DNA of 56,622 nucleotides from assembly GCA_012797505.1 (NCBI GenBank), contig JAAZOZ010000424.1:1-56622 (forward strand). The letters run 5' to 3'. Source of the DNA: Smithella sp. Its GTDB lineage: Bacteria > Desulfobacterota > Syntrophia > Syntrophales > Smithellaceae. The translations under genes and the position numbers were made by a program. Every line of letters starts with the position of its first letter. Position 1 is the stretch's first letter. Below the pieces are notes generated by a model that saw only the letters and a program-made list of their open reading frames with translations, made no database searches and had not been told where the DNA came from. Of the stretch, positions 41,576 to 49,385 are shown piece by piece.

Positions 41576-41651
41576 TGGAGCCCACGACCAGGATTGAACT
41601 GGTGACCTCATCCTTACCAAGGATGTGCTCTACCGACTGAGCTACGTGGGC
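41576..41651 (-). tRNA. tRNA-Thr (GGT anticodon)
   Basis: 76-base cloverleaf with encoded CCA; acceptor GCCCACG/CGTGGGC, anticodon stem CATCC/GGATG with loop TTGGTAA. Fourth in the Thr-Tyr-Gly-Thr tRNA run, followed directly by rpmG; the tuf gene common at this point in other bacteria is absent. Confidence 0.97.
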
Positions 41652-41687
41652 GCGGCGTTACCTGTCTGTCAGCGCCAAAAAGCAACC

Positions 41688-41763
41688 TGGAGCGGGAAAC
41701 GGGATTCGAACCCGCGACCCTCAGCTTGGAAGGCTGACGCTCTAGCCCCTGAGCTACTCCCGC
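41688..41763 (-). tRNA. tRNA-Gly (TCC anticodon)
   Basis: 76-base cloverleaf with encoded CCA; acceptor GCGGGAG, anticodon loop CTTCCAA and T-arm GGTTCGAAT. Third tRNA in the operon leader. Confidence 0.97.
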
Positions 41764-41777
41764 TTATTTCAAAAAAC

Positions 41778-41862
41778 TGGTGGAGGGGGGAGGATTCGAA
41801 CCTCCGTAGGCTCCGCCGGCAGATTTACAGTCTGCTCCCTTTGGCCGCTCGGGAACCCCTCC
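41778..41862 (-). tRNA. tRNA-Tyr (GTA anticodon)
   Basis: 85-base class II tRNA with a long variable arm; acceptor GGAGGGG/CCCCTCC, anticodon stem GCAGA/TCTGC with loop CTGTAAA, discriminator A and encoded CCA. Second in the run. Confidence 0.97.
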
Positions 41863-41878
41863 AGACATGTGGCTCATC

Positions 41879-41954
41879 TGGAGCTGGCGATGGGACTCGA
41901 ACCCGCAACCTGCTGATTACAAATCAGCTGCTCTACCGATTGAGCTACGCCAGC
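41879..41954 (-). tRNA. tRNA-Thr (TGT anticodon)
   Basis: 76-base cloverleaf with encoded CCA; acceptor GCTGGCG, anticodon stem CTGAT/ATCAG with loop TTTGTAA. First transcribed element of the tRNA-rpmG-secE-nusG-ribosomal unit. Confidence 0.97.
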
Positions 41955-42041
41955 AAACCATTTAAATCATTTCGCTTTTGCACGAAACCGTAATTATTTT
42001 GAACGCAAAAAAACGACTACACTGCTTCGTGCGAATTGAGG

Positions 42042-42070
42042 ACACTAATTTTTATAATGGTTTTTGTCAA
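42042..42070 (-). promoter_or_regulatory. Candidate promoter of the tRNA-rpmG-secE-nusG-rpl-rpo unit
   Basis: The 162-base gap between the AMMECR1 gene and tRNA-Thr is AT-rich. On the minus strand it has a perfect TTGACA (42070-42065), 17 bp, then TAGTGT (42047-42042). The -10 is weak (3 of 6) and a TTATAA lies within the spacer, so the exact -10 is uncertain. Predicted start near 42035, about 80 bases before the first tRNA. Confidence 0.5.
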
Positions 42071-42116
42071 GTAAATTTTTAAATTATTTGAAAAATCTTC
42101 CGGCGCAGAAAAGGGG

Positions 42117-42665
42117 TTAATCCTTGTCGCTGAAATAATTTGCGGAGAAGATATAAATTTCCGTTTCCTTGTCTTTCCATGCCTTATGAGGCAAACCCGC
42201 TTTGAAGCACGTCTCCCGAAGAAACGTTTCCCGGTCCCAGCCGTACTCGGTCGCCACCTGCGGCAGAAGCAAGCCGGAATTATAGCCTCTGACGACGTAA
42301 AGACCGTGCTTTCCCACCTCAATTTCCTCAATGCTTTGAATCTTCCGCAGAGGGCTCAACACTGATATTTCATACCTTAAGTCCCGTATTTCTTCGCTTT
42401 TTACGGACGGAAAACGCGGATCATGAAAAGCCGCGGCGACCGCCATTTCCTGCACCGTTTCCCCCAGCGGTTTGACCGCCTTGATGTATCCGATGCAGCC
42501 GCGCAGATGCCCCCTTTTTTTCAAGGTGACAAACGCGCCTCTTTTTTCCTTCAGGATGGGCAAATCCATCGATAGCTTGGGCAATTCACGGTTCCCGACC
42601 TTGGCGATAATCGCCCTCTTGGCAATTTCCAAAAGCGTCGTTTTTTCCTGATCTGTCAGTTCCAT
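42117..42665 (-). CDS. amrA: AMMECR1-family protein (AmmeMemoRadiSam system protein A)
   Basis: The 182-residue protein carries the near-invariant LRGCIG motif (54-59) and the AFHDPRFP and LLPQVATEYGW blocks of the AMMECR1 domain. Function is not established. It begins 15 bases after a MEMO-family gene, the common partner in bacteria and archaea. The third, radical SAM member of the system is not in the window. Confidence 0.88.
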   Translation of the reverse strand: MELTDQEKTTLLEIAKRAIIAKVGNRELPKLSMDLPILKEKRGAFVTLKKRGHLRGCIGYIKAVKPLGETVQEMAVAAAFHDPRFPSVKSEEIRDLRYEISVLSPLRKIQSIEEIEVGKHGLYVVRGYNSGLLLPQVATEYGWDRETFLRETCFKAGLPHKAWKDKETEIYIFSANYFSDKD

Positions 42666-42680
42666 ATGAACCTCTTTTTC

Positions 42681-43502
42681 CTATTTGTAATAAACGGCTG
42701 AAGCATAGCCGACCACGGATTGACAATCCCCGGTCACTTCTCCGGAATGGGTGTACTTTAAAACGAGCGAATGAGAAGCGCCCAGACCCCCGGCGGCCAG
42801 TATGGCCACCGCCATTGGACCACCGCCGCAGGCCTCCGTGCGGTCGCGCGCCAGATTCTCCAGAAGACCTTCAGCATCGCTGTCCTGCAGGTGCCTAAGC
42901 GCCACGCCATCCAGCGCTCTTGCTTTTATATCCTCATGAAAATGCGACAGATCGCTGCTGGCGACAATCAGCAGGCGCCGGTTTTTGCCCGCCTGCACGA
43001 TCGCCTTCGCCAAATCCCGGCAGGTTGCGGCGTTCTGATCCCCCATCACCAGCGGAACAAAGGAGAAATCGCCCAGAGCAACCTGCAGGAAAGGAAGCTG
43101 AATTTCCAGGGAATGCTCGCGGGCGTGAGCCGCCGGAAAATCGACAACAATCCCGCTCGCGCGCTTCATTTCTTCCGCCAGTTTTTCATGGACCGGCACC
43201 CGGCCCAGGGGGGTTTCAAAAGCCCCGCCGCCCCAGACGGAAACCCCCGAAAAAGCCACCCGGTGGGAGGGCCCGATCAACACCACTGCGTCGTATTTTT
43301 TGCCCCGGACAAGCTGATAAGCGAAGGCCGCCACCTGACCGGAGTAAATGTAGCCGGCATGAGGCGCGATGAGGCCAACCACCTCTCCGGAAAGCTCCCG
43401 GTCGGGAACCCTGCGGAAATATCCGGCAATGTCCCGCCTCAAAACGGACGGATCGCCGGGATACCAGGAGCCGGCAATGACGGATTTTCGCACGTTGTCC
43501 AT
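42681..43502 (-). CDS. amrB: MEMO-family protein (AmmeMemoRadiSam system protein B)
   Basis: Non-haem dioxygenase-like fold related to human MEMO1. The start Met (43502) precedes VRKSVIAGSWYPG; the frame's upstream extension runs into the preceding gene. Candidate metal ligands are His48 (APHAGYIYSG), His80 (GPSH) and Cys225 (EACGGGP), matching human H49, H81 and C244. SSDLSHF and HSLEIQLPFLQ are also conserved. 273 residues. Starts 10 bases after the cysteine synthase/CysRS fusion, so probably cotranscribed with it. Confidence 0.9.
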   Translation of the reverse strand: MDNVRKSVIAGSWYPGDPSVLRRDIAGYFRRVPDRELSGEVVGLIAPHAGYIYSGQVAAFAYQLVRGKKYDAVVLIGPSHRVAFSGVSVWGGGAFETPLGRVPVHEKLAEEMKRASGIVVDFPAAHAREHSLEIQLPFLQVALGDFSFVPLVMGDQNAATCRDLAKAIVQAGKNRRLLIVASSDLSHFHEDIKARALDGVALRHLQDSDAEGLLENLARDRTEACGGGPMAVAILAAGGLGASHSLVLKYTHSGEVTGDCQSVVGYASAVYYK

Positions 43503-43512
43503 TCGCCTGCCT

Positions 43513-45831
43513 CTACTTGAAACGCCAGATGGTTCCCTGCCGGCTGTCCAGAACATCAACGCCGAGCCCGGCCAGCCGGTTTCTCAATAAATCCGCCTCC
43601 TGCCAGAGGCCGGCCTGTCTGGCTTTCTCCCTTTTTTGAATCAGCTCGTCGATCTGCCGATCGTCGATTGGTTTTTTGAAATCCATGACTTGCAAGACGT
43701 CATTGATTTTTTGAAGCGCCTCCAGAATCTTGCGGGCGTCCTCCCCGCTGATTTTTCCCCCGGCCAGGGGCGCATTGACGGCGCCGATAAATTCAAAAAG
43801 CGCCGCCAGTGCGCCGGAAATGTTGAGGTCATCGTCCAGGGCCCGCTCAAAGGCGTGGTTAAGGTCATAAATCAGTTGATCCACCTCCGGAAAATTCGGG
43901 GCGGCATTTCTAATCGTCTGCAATCGGGAAATGAAGGTGTCCATTTTCTTGATGGTGTTTCTGGCCATTTGCAGAGCGCTTACCGAGTAGCTGATCGGCT
44001 TGCGGTAATTCATGCCCAGCAGAAAAAAACGGACATCCCGGCCGCCGTGCCCGCTTTGTCTGAGGTCATCCATCGTTACGATATTATTCAATGACCGGGA
44101 CATCTTCCGGCCGTCCACCAGGATCAATTCGGCCCCGATCCAGTATTTTGCGCCGCTGTGTCCGCAGCAGGCCTTGTTGATGGCGATGAGATTCTCGCAG
44201 TGGGGAAAGGTTTCATCCGCTCCGCTGACATGGATGTCATAGGCCGCGCCCAGATATTTCCGGGAAATGGCCGCGCATTCCAGATGCCAGCCCGGACGGA
44301 CATTGCCCCACTTCGTCTTGGAATAAATCCCCCTTTTCAGCTCTCCCAGACCGGCCCTTTTCAAAAGCGCGAAGTCCGCCGGAGAGTCCTTTTCGTAATC
44401 ATCCAGATCGACCGACCGGCCGGTCCGGGTCTTGGCCGGATCGATATTGGACAGACTGCCGTAGTCTCCCAGTTTGGAGATGTCGAAATAAACGGAGTGC
44501 AGCTTCTCATAGGCATATCCGCGATCGACCAGCTTTTCAACGATCTTGAGCGCGGCGTCAACATCTTCGGAGGCTCTTACGTAGATATTGTCCGGACGGA
44601 TCTGCAAAAACCGGACATCCTCCAGAAATATCCGCAAATATTTATCGGAATAATCCGCGAGATTCATGCCCGCCTTTTCCGACCCCTTGAGAGACTTGTC
44701 GCTGCAATCGACGATATCGACGACATGTTTGACGGCGTAGCCCTTGAAGGTCAGATAGCGGCACAGCAGGTCGGACACCACCAGCCGCCGGTAATTTCCC
44801 AGATGAGGAGCGTCATGAACGGTCGGGCCGCAGGTGCGCAGCCGCACCTCCTTCGGGTTCAGCGGACGGAAAAGCGTTTTCCGGCGCTTGATCGCGTTGT
44901 AAAAGCTGACCGTCGCCAGCTCCTCTTTGACCGCGAACAATTCCGTGCTCAGGTAGCGCTCTCCGCTGTCCGGGAAAATGACCACGATCGTGCCTTCTTC
45001 CATCTGACGGGCCTTCTGGGCCGCGACAAACATGGCCGCGCCGGAGCTCATGCCGGCAAGGATGCCTTCTTCCCGGGCCAGCCGGCGGGACATTTCAAAA
45101 GCGTCTTCGTCCAGGATATTCACCTTTTCATCCAGACGCTTCTTGTCGTAGATCCCGGGGCGGTAGGACTCGCGCATGTTTTTGAGGCCCTGGATCTTAT
45201 GCTGCAGGTAAGGCTCGACGCCGATGATCTGAATGCGGCAATCGAGTTCCTTGAGCCGCTGCGAAATGCCCATCGCGGTGCCGGTGGTTCCGAGCGTGAC
45301 CACCACGGCGGCGATCCGGCCTTGGGTCTGATCCCAGATTTCCTGCGCCGTCCCGAAATAATGGGCCCGGACGTTATCGGGGTTGTTGAATTGATCGGTG
45401 CCGAAATACTTTTCCGGGTTTTCCCGAAGCATCCGGTAGGCGACCTCGATGGCGCCGTCCGTCCCCTGCGCCGCGGGGGTAAAGATCAGCTCCGCGCCCA
45501 TCGCCCGCAGAATTTTTTTGCGCTCTTCGCTGGCCGCTTCGGACATGGTCAGGCACAGCTTGTAGCCTTTCGCCGCGGCCACCATGGCCAGTCCGATGCC
45601 GGTATTGCCGCTGGTCGCCTCCAGAATGATCCTGCCGGGTTTCAGGTCGCCCCTTTTTTCGGCGTTTTCGATCATGCTGAGCGCCGTTCGGTCTTTAATG
45701 GATCCCCCGGGATTCGCGGACTCCAGCTTGGCCAGAATCGTGACCTTTTTATTCGGATTCAGCTTCGAGATTTCCACCAGCGGCGTGTTGCCGATGCGAT
45801 CCATAATGCTTTTATACACGTTCATCATCAC
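43513..45831 (-). CDS. Fusion protein: cysteine synthase + cysteinyl-tRNA synthetase
   Basis: 772 residues in one uninterrupted frame. Residues 1-305 form a PLP-dependent O-acetylserine sulfhydrylase: PLP Lys46 in PGGSIKDR, SGNTG at 74-78, phosphate loop GTTGTAMG at 181-188, and the C-terminal PDSGERYLST. Residues 308-772 form a class I CysRS: CGPTV at 334-338, HLGN (HIGH motif) at 343-346, PGWHLEC with Cys519, HCEN at 544-547, KMSRS at 576-580, and the C-terminal ADLLRNRLAGLGV and GTIWRF elements. Both parts are of full length, with almost no linker. It would make cysteine from O-acetylserine and sulfide and load it on tRNA-Cys. The zinc-ligand Glu of E. coli CysRS (E238) is Leu548 here. The first codon is GTG, with ATGs one and two codons later. 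Both domains' activities are inferred. Confidence 0.93.
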   Translation of the reverse strand: MMMNVYKSIMDRIGNTPLVEISKLNPNKKVTILAKLESANPGGSIKDRTALSMIENAEKRGDLKPGRIILEATSGNTGIGLAMVAAAKGYKLCLTMSEAASEERKKILRAMGAELIFTPAAQGTDGAIEVAYRMLRENPEKYFGTDQFNNPDNVRAHYFGTAQEIWDQTQGRIAAVVVTLGTTGTAMGISQRLKELDCRIQIIGVEPYLQHKIQGLKNMRESYRPGIYDKKRLDEKVNILDEDAFEMSRRLAREEGILAGMSSGAAMFVAAQKARQMEEGTIVVIFPDSGERYLSTELFAVKEELATVSFYNAIKRRKTLFRPLNPKEVRLRTCGPTVHDAPHLGNYRRLVVSDLLCRYLTFKGYAVKHVVDIVDCSDKSLKGSEKAGMNLADYSDKYLRIFLEDVRFLQIRPDNIYVRASEDVDAALKIVEKLVDRGYAYEKLHSVYFDISKLGDYGSLSNIDPAKTRTGRSVDLDDYEKDSPADFALLKRAGLGELKRGIYSKTKWGNVRPGWHLECAAISRKYLGAAYDIHVSGADETFPHCENLIAINKACCGHSGAKYWIGAELILVDGRKMSRSLNNIVTMDDLRQSGHGGRDVRFFLLGMNYRKPISYSVSALQMARNTIKKMDTFISRLQTIRNAAPNFPEVDQLIYDLNHAFERALDDDLNISGALAALFEFIGAVNAPLAGGKISGEDARKILEALQKINDVLQVMDFKKPIDDRQIDELIQKREKARQAGLWQEADLLRNRLAGLGVDVLDSRQGTIWRFK

Positions 45832-45847
45832 CCTACGCTCCGTTCGT

Positions 45848-45882
45848 CAATCCTTCATCATTCCTTTTTGAAACAAGGATTG
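45848..45882 (-). promoter_or_regulatory. Inverted repeats in the leader of the cysteine synthase/CysRS fusion
   Basis: CAATCCTT and AAGGATTG (45848-45855, 45875-45882) form an exact 8-bp inverted repeat with a 19-base loop. Within the loop, a second pairing (TCCTT at 45862-45866 with AAGGA at 45875-45879) would compete with the first. The element ends about 17 bases before the fusion's start. A regulatory role is only suggested by the two exclusive pairings. Confidence 0.35.
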
Positions 45883-45924
45883 CGCAGGCGCCTGAAAAAG
45901 TCATCCCGGAGGAAATATAACGGA

Positions 45925-46332
45925 TCAGCTGTCCATCTTGGGCAGAGAAATTTTTATAAACGAAACCCCTTCTTCTTTCAAGACCGTTTCTTCCCGGGGG
46001 GTCGTCGTTCCTTTGATATTGCGCCTCTCTTCATCGCCCGCGTGGATCTTCAGCGCAACTTCGGCAAATTTGTTTCCGACATCTTCAAAGTTGTTTTCAA
46101 GGTAGCGGTGCAACGACTGAAGCACCTGCCCCCGGGAAACGTCCTTGTTCCGGGGCGGCTTGGAATCCTTCCCCATAATCGTCAGGGAAGAAGGCGCGAT
46201 TTCCACGCTGGAACTGTTGCAGACGGGACAGCAGACCAGACGCCCGGCATTCTGTTCTATCCAGGCCTGGCGGTCTTTAAACCAGCCTTCAAAGGTGTGT
46301 CCGTTTTCACATTTGATGTCGTAAATAATCAC
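45925..46332 (-). CDS. DUF1178-family small zinc-ribbon protein
   Basis: Starts at GTG with MIIYDIKCENGHTFEGWF, the family's typical N-terminus, giving 135 residues. Cys8, His12 and the CCPVC group (34-38) suggest a metal-binding N-terminus. The function of the family is unknown. The frame extends upstream through the tRNA-Pro gene on the other strand, which argues against the earlier start. Gene neighbour of the cysteine synthase/CysRS fusion, 93 bases upstream of it. Confidence 0.82.
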   Translation of the reverse strand: MIIYDIKCENGHTFEGWFKDRQAWIEQNAGRLVCCPVCNSSSVEIAPSSLTIMGKDSKPPRNKDVSRGQVLQSLHRYLENNFEDVGNKFAEVALKIHAGDEERRNIKGTTTPREETVLKEEGVSFIKISLPKMDS

Positions 46333-46430
46333 CGCTCGGGCGCTTTCCTTGTTAAAAACGGCTAAAAATCCGTTGGAAATAAAAACATGTGGACATTTCG
46401 CGATAAATTTTATAACGTCGCTTCCCGTGT

Positions 46431-46507
46431 CGGGATGTGGCCCAGCTTGGTAGGGCACTGCGTTCGGGACGCAGGAGTCGCGCGTTCAAATCGCGCCATC
46501 CCGACCA
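46431..46507 (+). tRNA. tRNA-Pro (CGG anticodon)
   Basis: 77-base cloverleaf with encoded CCA: acceptor CGGGATG/CATCCCG, anticodon stem CTGCG/CGCAG with loop TTCGGGA, T-arm CGTTCAAAT. It is the only plus-strand gene in a long minus-strand region. Upstream, TGGACA (46390-46395) and TATAAC (46411-46416) with 15-bp spacing may be its promoter. A T-run follows it. Confidence 0.96.
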
Positions 46508-46513
46508 TTTTTT

Positions 46514-47722
46514 TCAGCCCACGACGGATGCCATCTTGAAGATCGGCAGATACATGGCGATAATCATGCCGCCGCAAACGCCTCCCAGAAAAACCATCAT
46601 GATCGGTTCGATCATCGCCGTCATCCCCTTGACCGCCGCATCCACTTCGTCATCATAAAAATCGGCGATTTTGTTGAGCATAATATCCAGCGCGCCGGTG
46701 GCTTCCCCCACCGCTATCATCTGCACCACCATCGGCGGAAACACGCCTGAGGCAGACAGCGGCTCGGCAATGGACTGGCCTTCGCTGATGGCCTGGCGCG
46801 TTTTCACGACGGCCGCCTCGATGACGACATTCCCGGCGGTTTTGCTGACGATATTCAATCCCTCCAGAATCGGCACGCCGGAGCTCATCATCGTGGCCAG
46901 CGTTCGCGTAAATTTGGCGACGGCGACTTTCCTGAGCACATTGCCGATCAGCGGCGCCTTCAGCAGCAGCGCATCAATCGTCCAGTGGCCTTTTTCGGTT
47001 TTATAAAACATTTTCAGGCCGATCACCATCGCGGCAACGATCACCCCGAGCACCCACCAGTAATTCTGCATGAATTCGCTCATCCCCACGACTACCTGCG
47101 TCGGACCGGGAAGCTCGCCGCCCATGTCGGCAAACATCTTCTGAAAGGTGGGAATGACCTTCAAAAGCAGCAGCGTCACCACGCCGGCGGCAATGCACAA
47201 CACGGTAATGGGGTAGGTCATGGCGCTTTTGACGGCTGCCTTGAGTTTCATCGCGTTTTCCAGATACGCGGAAAGGCGCGCCAGAACGACGTCCAGAATG
47301 CCGCCCGCTTCGCCGGCGGCGATCAAGTTGACAAACAGGTCGTCAAATACCTTCGGATGTTTTTTCAGCGCATCCGTCAGAGAAGTGCCCCCTTCGATAT
47401 CCTCCTTGATCGTCCGAAGGATTTTGGCAAACGCCTTGTTTTCTTCCTGGTCGGCCAGGATACTCAGGCACTGAATCAGCGGCAAACCGGCGTCGATCAT
47501 CGTGGAAAAAATCCGGCAGAACACCACCACGTTTTTTTCATCCACGCCTCCCTGAAGAAAGGGAATGTTTTCCAGAAGATCTTTCGGCTTTTGCTTGACC
47601 GCGATGGATTTGAATCCCTGGCGCCTCAACGCCGTGCGGACGGCCGGCTCATCGGGAGCCTCCATTTCGCCTTTTTTGACCTCGCCCTTTTTTGTCGTTC
47701 CTTCCCAAAGGAAAACCGGCAT
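46514..47722 (-). CDS. pilC: Type IV pilus / type II secretion inner-membrane protein PilC (GspF family)
   Basis: 402 residues with two T2SSF domains (about 65-190 and 270-395) and three hydrophobic segments. Typical blocks are DAGLPLIQCLSILADQ, LIAAGEAGGILDVVLARLS and, in the second half, MSSGVPILEGLNIV, MIAVGEATGALD and MTAMIEPIMMVFLGG. It forms the inner-membrane platform for pilus assembly with the PilB ATPase. No other pil gene is nearby. A good promoter lies upstream. Confidence 0.93.
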   Translation of the reverse strand: MPVFLWEGTTKKGEVKKGEMEAPDEPAVRTALRRQGFKSIAVKQKPKDLLENIPFLQGGVDEKNVVVFCRIFSTMIDAGLPLIQCLSILADQEENKAFAKILRTIKEDIEGGTSLTDALKKHPKVFDDLFVNLIAAGEAGGILDVVLARLSAYLENAMKLKAAVKSAMTYPITVLCIAAGVVTLLLLKVIPTFQKMFADMGGELPGPTQVVVGMSEFMQNYWWVLGVIVAAMVIGLKMFYKTEKGHWTIDALLLKAPLIGNVLRKVAVAKFTRTLATMMSSGVPILEGLNIVSKTAGNVVIEAAVVKTRQAISEGQSIAEPLSASGVFPPMVVQMIAVGEATGALDIMLNKIADFYDDEVDAAVKGMTAMIEPIMMVFLGGVCGGMIIAMYLPIFKMASVVG

Positions 47723-47770
47723 GCGTCAACATCCTTTCTTCTTGATGAGGAATCGTTTTTTTATGACTGC

Positions 47771-47799
47771 ATCATAAACCATCTTCCGTGCAGTTTCAA
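47771..47799 (-). promoter_or_regulatory. Candidate sigma-70 promoter of pilC
   Basis: In the 119-base gap before pilC the minus strand reads TTGAAA (47799-47794), 17-bp spacer, TATGAT (47776-47771), five of six matches to each consensus. pilC starts at 47722, about 45 bases after the -10, preceded by AAAGGA. Confidence 0.6.
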
Positions 47800-47841
47800 C
47801 CGGTTAAATTCAGAAATCATCCCTTCCCGCGCCTTCGGCCT

Positions 47842-48597
47842 TCACGGCCGGGGACCGGCCGGCTTCGCCAGCCGCTGAAGCAGCATTTCGTATTGAATGA
47901 TCCCCGCCGCCACAGCAACATTCAAAGAGTCAAAATTCCCCGCCATCGGAATGGAAATAAAAAAATCGCATTTCTTCCGGATCAGCGGCCGCAATCCTCT
48001 GGATTCGCTTCCCAGAACCAGGCCCACCGGCGTGCCAAAATCCTGCTCTCTGAGGTTTTTCCCCCCGCGGGCATCCGCCCCGTAAATCCAGAAGCCTCTG
48101 TTTTTCAAATCATCGATCGTCCGGGACAAATTCGTCACGCGGGCAACCGGCAGGTGCTGAGCGCTGCCGGCCGACGACTTCATGACCGCAGGCGTGACGG
48201 ACGCCGACCGATCGGTCGGAATCACGACGCCGTTGGCGCCCAGACAATAGGCGCTGCGGATCACCGATCCCAGATTTTGCGGATCCAGAATGCCGTCAAG
48301 AATCAAAACGAGATCCTGAGACAGGCGCGGGTTGCGGTTTTTCAGCACGTCTTCCAGATCGGCGTAGGCGAAAGCATCGCACAAACCGGCAATGCCCTGA
48401 TGATCGGCCTGATCCGTCAAACCATCCAGACGCTGGCGGGGCACCCATTCAACGGGGATGTTCTTTTGCCGGGCCGAGGCCAGAATGTCCTGAAGCGGCG
48501 GACCGCTCCGGCCTTCGGCAATCAAAATTTTTTTCAAAGGGGTCGTGTCCCGGGAAAGGAGAACCTTGATGGGGTTGATGCCGTAAACTGCCTCCAT
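47842..48597 (-). CDS. rlmB: 23S rRNA (guanosine-2'-O-)-methyltransferase RlmB, TrmH/SPOUT family
   Basis: Ribose methylation of a 23S rRNA guanosine near the peptidyl transferase centre. 251 residues from MEAVYGINPIKVLL, with an L30e-like N-terminal domain and a SPOUT domain: LDPQNLGSVIRSAYCLG, GSESRGLRP and SLNVAVAAGII (trefoil-knot motifs). Start is set by GGGAGGCGG upstream; an earlier in-frame ATG overlaps pyrF. Which TrmH-family guanosine is modified is inferred. Confidence 0.88.
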   Translation of the reverse strand: MEAVYGINPIKVLLSRDTTPLKKILIAEGRSGPPLQDILASARQKNIPVEWVPRQRLDGLTDQADHQGIAGLCDAFAYADLEDVLKNRNPRLSQDLVLILDGILDPQNLGSVIRSAYCLGANGVVIPTDRSASVTPAVMKSSAGSAQHLPVARVTNLSRTIDDLKNRGFWIYGADARGGKNLREQDFGTPVGLVLGSESRGLRPLIRKKCDFFISIPMAGNFDSLNVAVAAGIIQYEMLLQRLAKPAGPRP

Positions 48598-48626
48598 GCT
48601 CCGCCTCCCGTGCGTAAGAGATAGGA

Positions 48627-49385
48627 TCATGCGCGGTTTCGGGCTTCCAGGCCGTCGGCAATCTCCCGAATGATCCGGCGGCAGGCCTCCAGCGGATCCT
48701 GAGCCTGCCGGATGGGTCTGCCCACCACAATGTAATCGGCGCCTGCCGAAATCGCTTCAAAAGCGCTGAGCGTTCTTTTTTGATCATCCGCCACTTTTTC
48801 ATCGGATGCGCGGATGCCGGGCGTCACAATCAGAAAATCTTCCCCCAGCGTCCGCCTCAACGAAAGGATATCCCTGGGCGAAGCCACCACACCCGACGCT
48901 CCGGCCTCACGGGCCATTTTCGCCAGATGCAGCGCCAGCTCGTCCGCCGTTTTCTCGAAACCGATTTCCGCCAGATCCTGATCGTTCAGACTGGTCAGCA
49001 CCGTCACGGCCAGCACGATGGGACATCCGGCGCCCCGCTTTTCGGCGCAGGCGGCCGCGGCCTGGACGGTTTCCCGGATCATCCTGCTTCCGCCGGAAGC
49101 GTGCACATTGAACATATCCACGTTCAACGCCACAGCGGCTTCACCGGCGCGGGCGACCGTGTTGGGAATATCATGAAACTTGAGATCCAGAAACACCCGT
49201 CCGCCTTTTTGCAAAATGCGCTCCACGATGGCCGGTCCGGCGGATGTAAACAATTCCTTCCCGACTTTGAACAGGCCGACGCTGCCGGAAAGACGGTCCA
49301 CCCAGGACAGCGCCTCTTCAACGCCGGGCGCATCCAGCGCAAAGATCAGCCGGTCCTGGGGCCGGCTACTCGAGGTATTCTTCAT
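48627..49385 (-). CDS. pyrF: Orotidine 5'-phosphate decarboxylase
   Basis: Last step of UMP synthesis. 252 residues; the active-site cluster DLKFHDIPNTV, the substrate Asp in RLIFALDAPG, and the phosphate loop VTPGIRAS with DYIVVGRPI near the C-terminus are intact. Its ATG lies 20 bases inside the end of rpoZ, so translation is probably coupled. Confidence 0.96.
   Translation of the reverse strand: MKNTSSSRPQDRLIFALDAPGVEEALSWVDRLSGSVGLFKVGKELFTSAGPAIVERILQKGGRVFLDLKFHDIPNTVARAGEAAVALNVDMFNVHASGGSRMIRETVQAAAACAEKRGAGCPIVLAVTVLTSLNDQDLAEIGFEKTADELALHLAKMAREAGASGVVASPRDILSLRRTLGEDFLIVTPGIRASDEKVADDQKRTLSAFEAISAGADYIVVGRPIRQAQDPLEACRRIIREIADGLEARNRA

Noticed and set aside
41402..41620. A 72-codon minus-strand ORF overlapping rpmG and tRNA-Thr
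   Set aside because: It is in a different phase from L33, which is unmistakable, and it runs into the tRNA.
44158..46365. A 735-codon plus-strand frame antisense to the fusion gene and DUF1178
   Set aside because: It crosses two real genes and their intergenic region, and the minus strand carries clear enzyme motifs.
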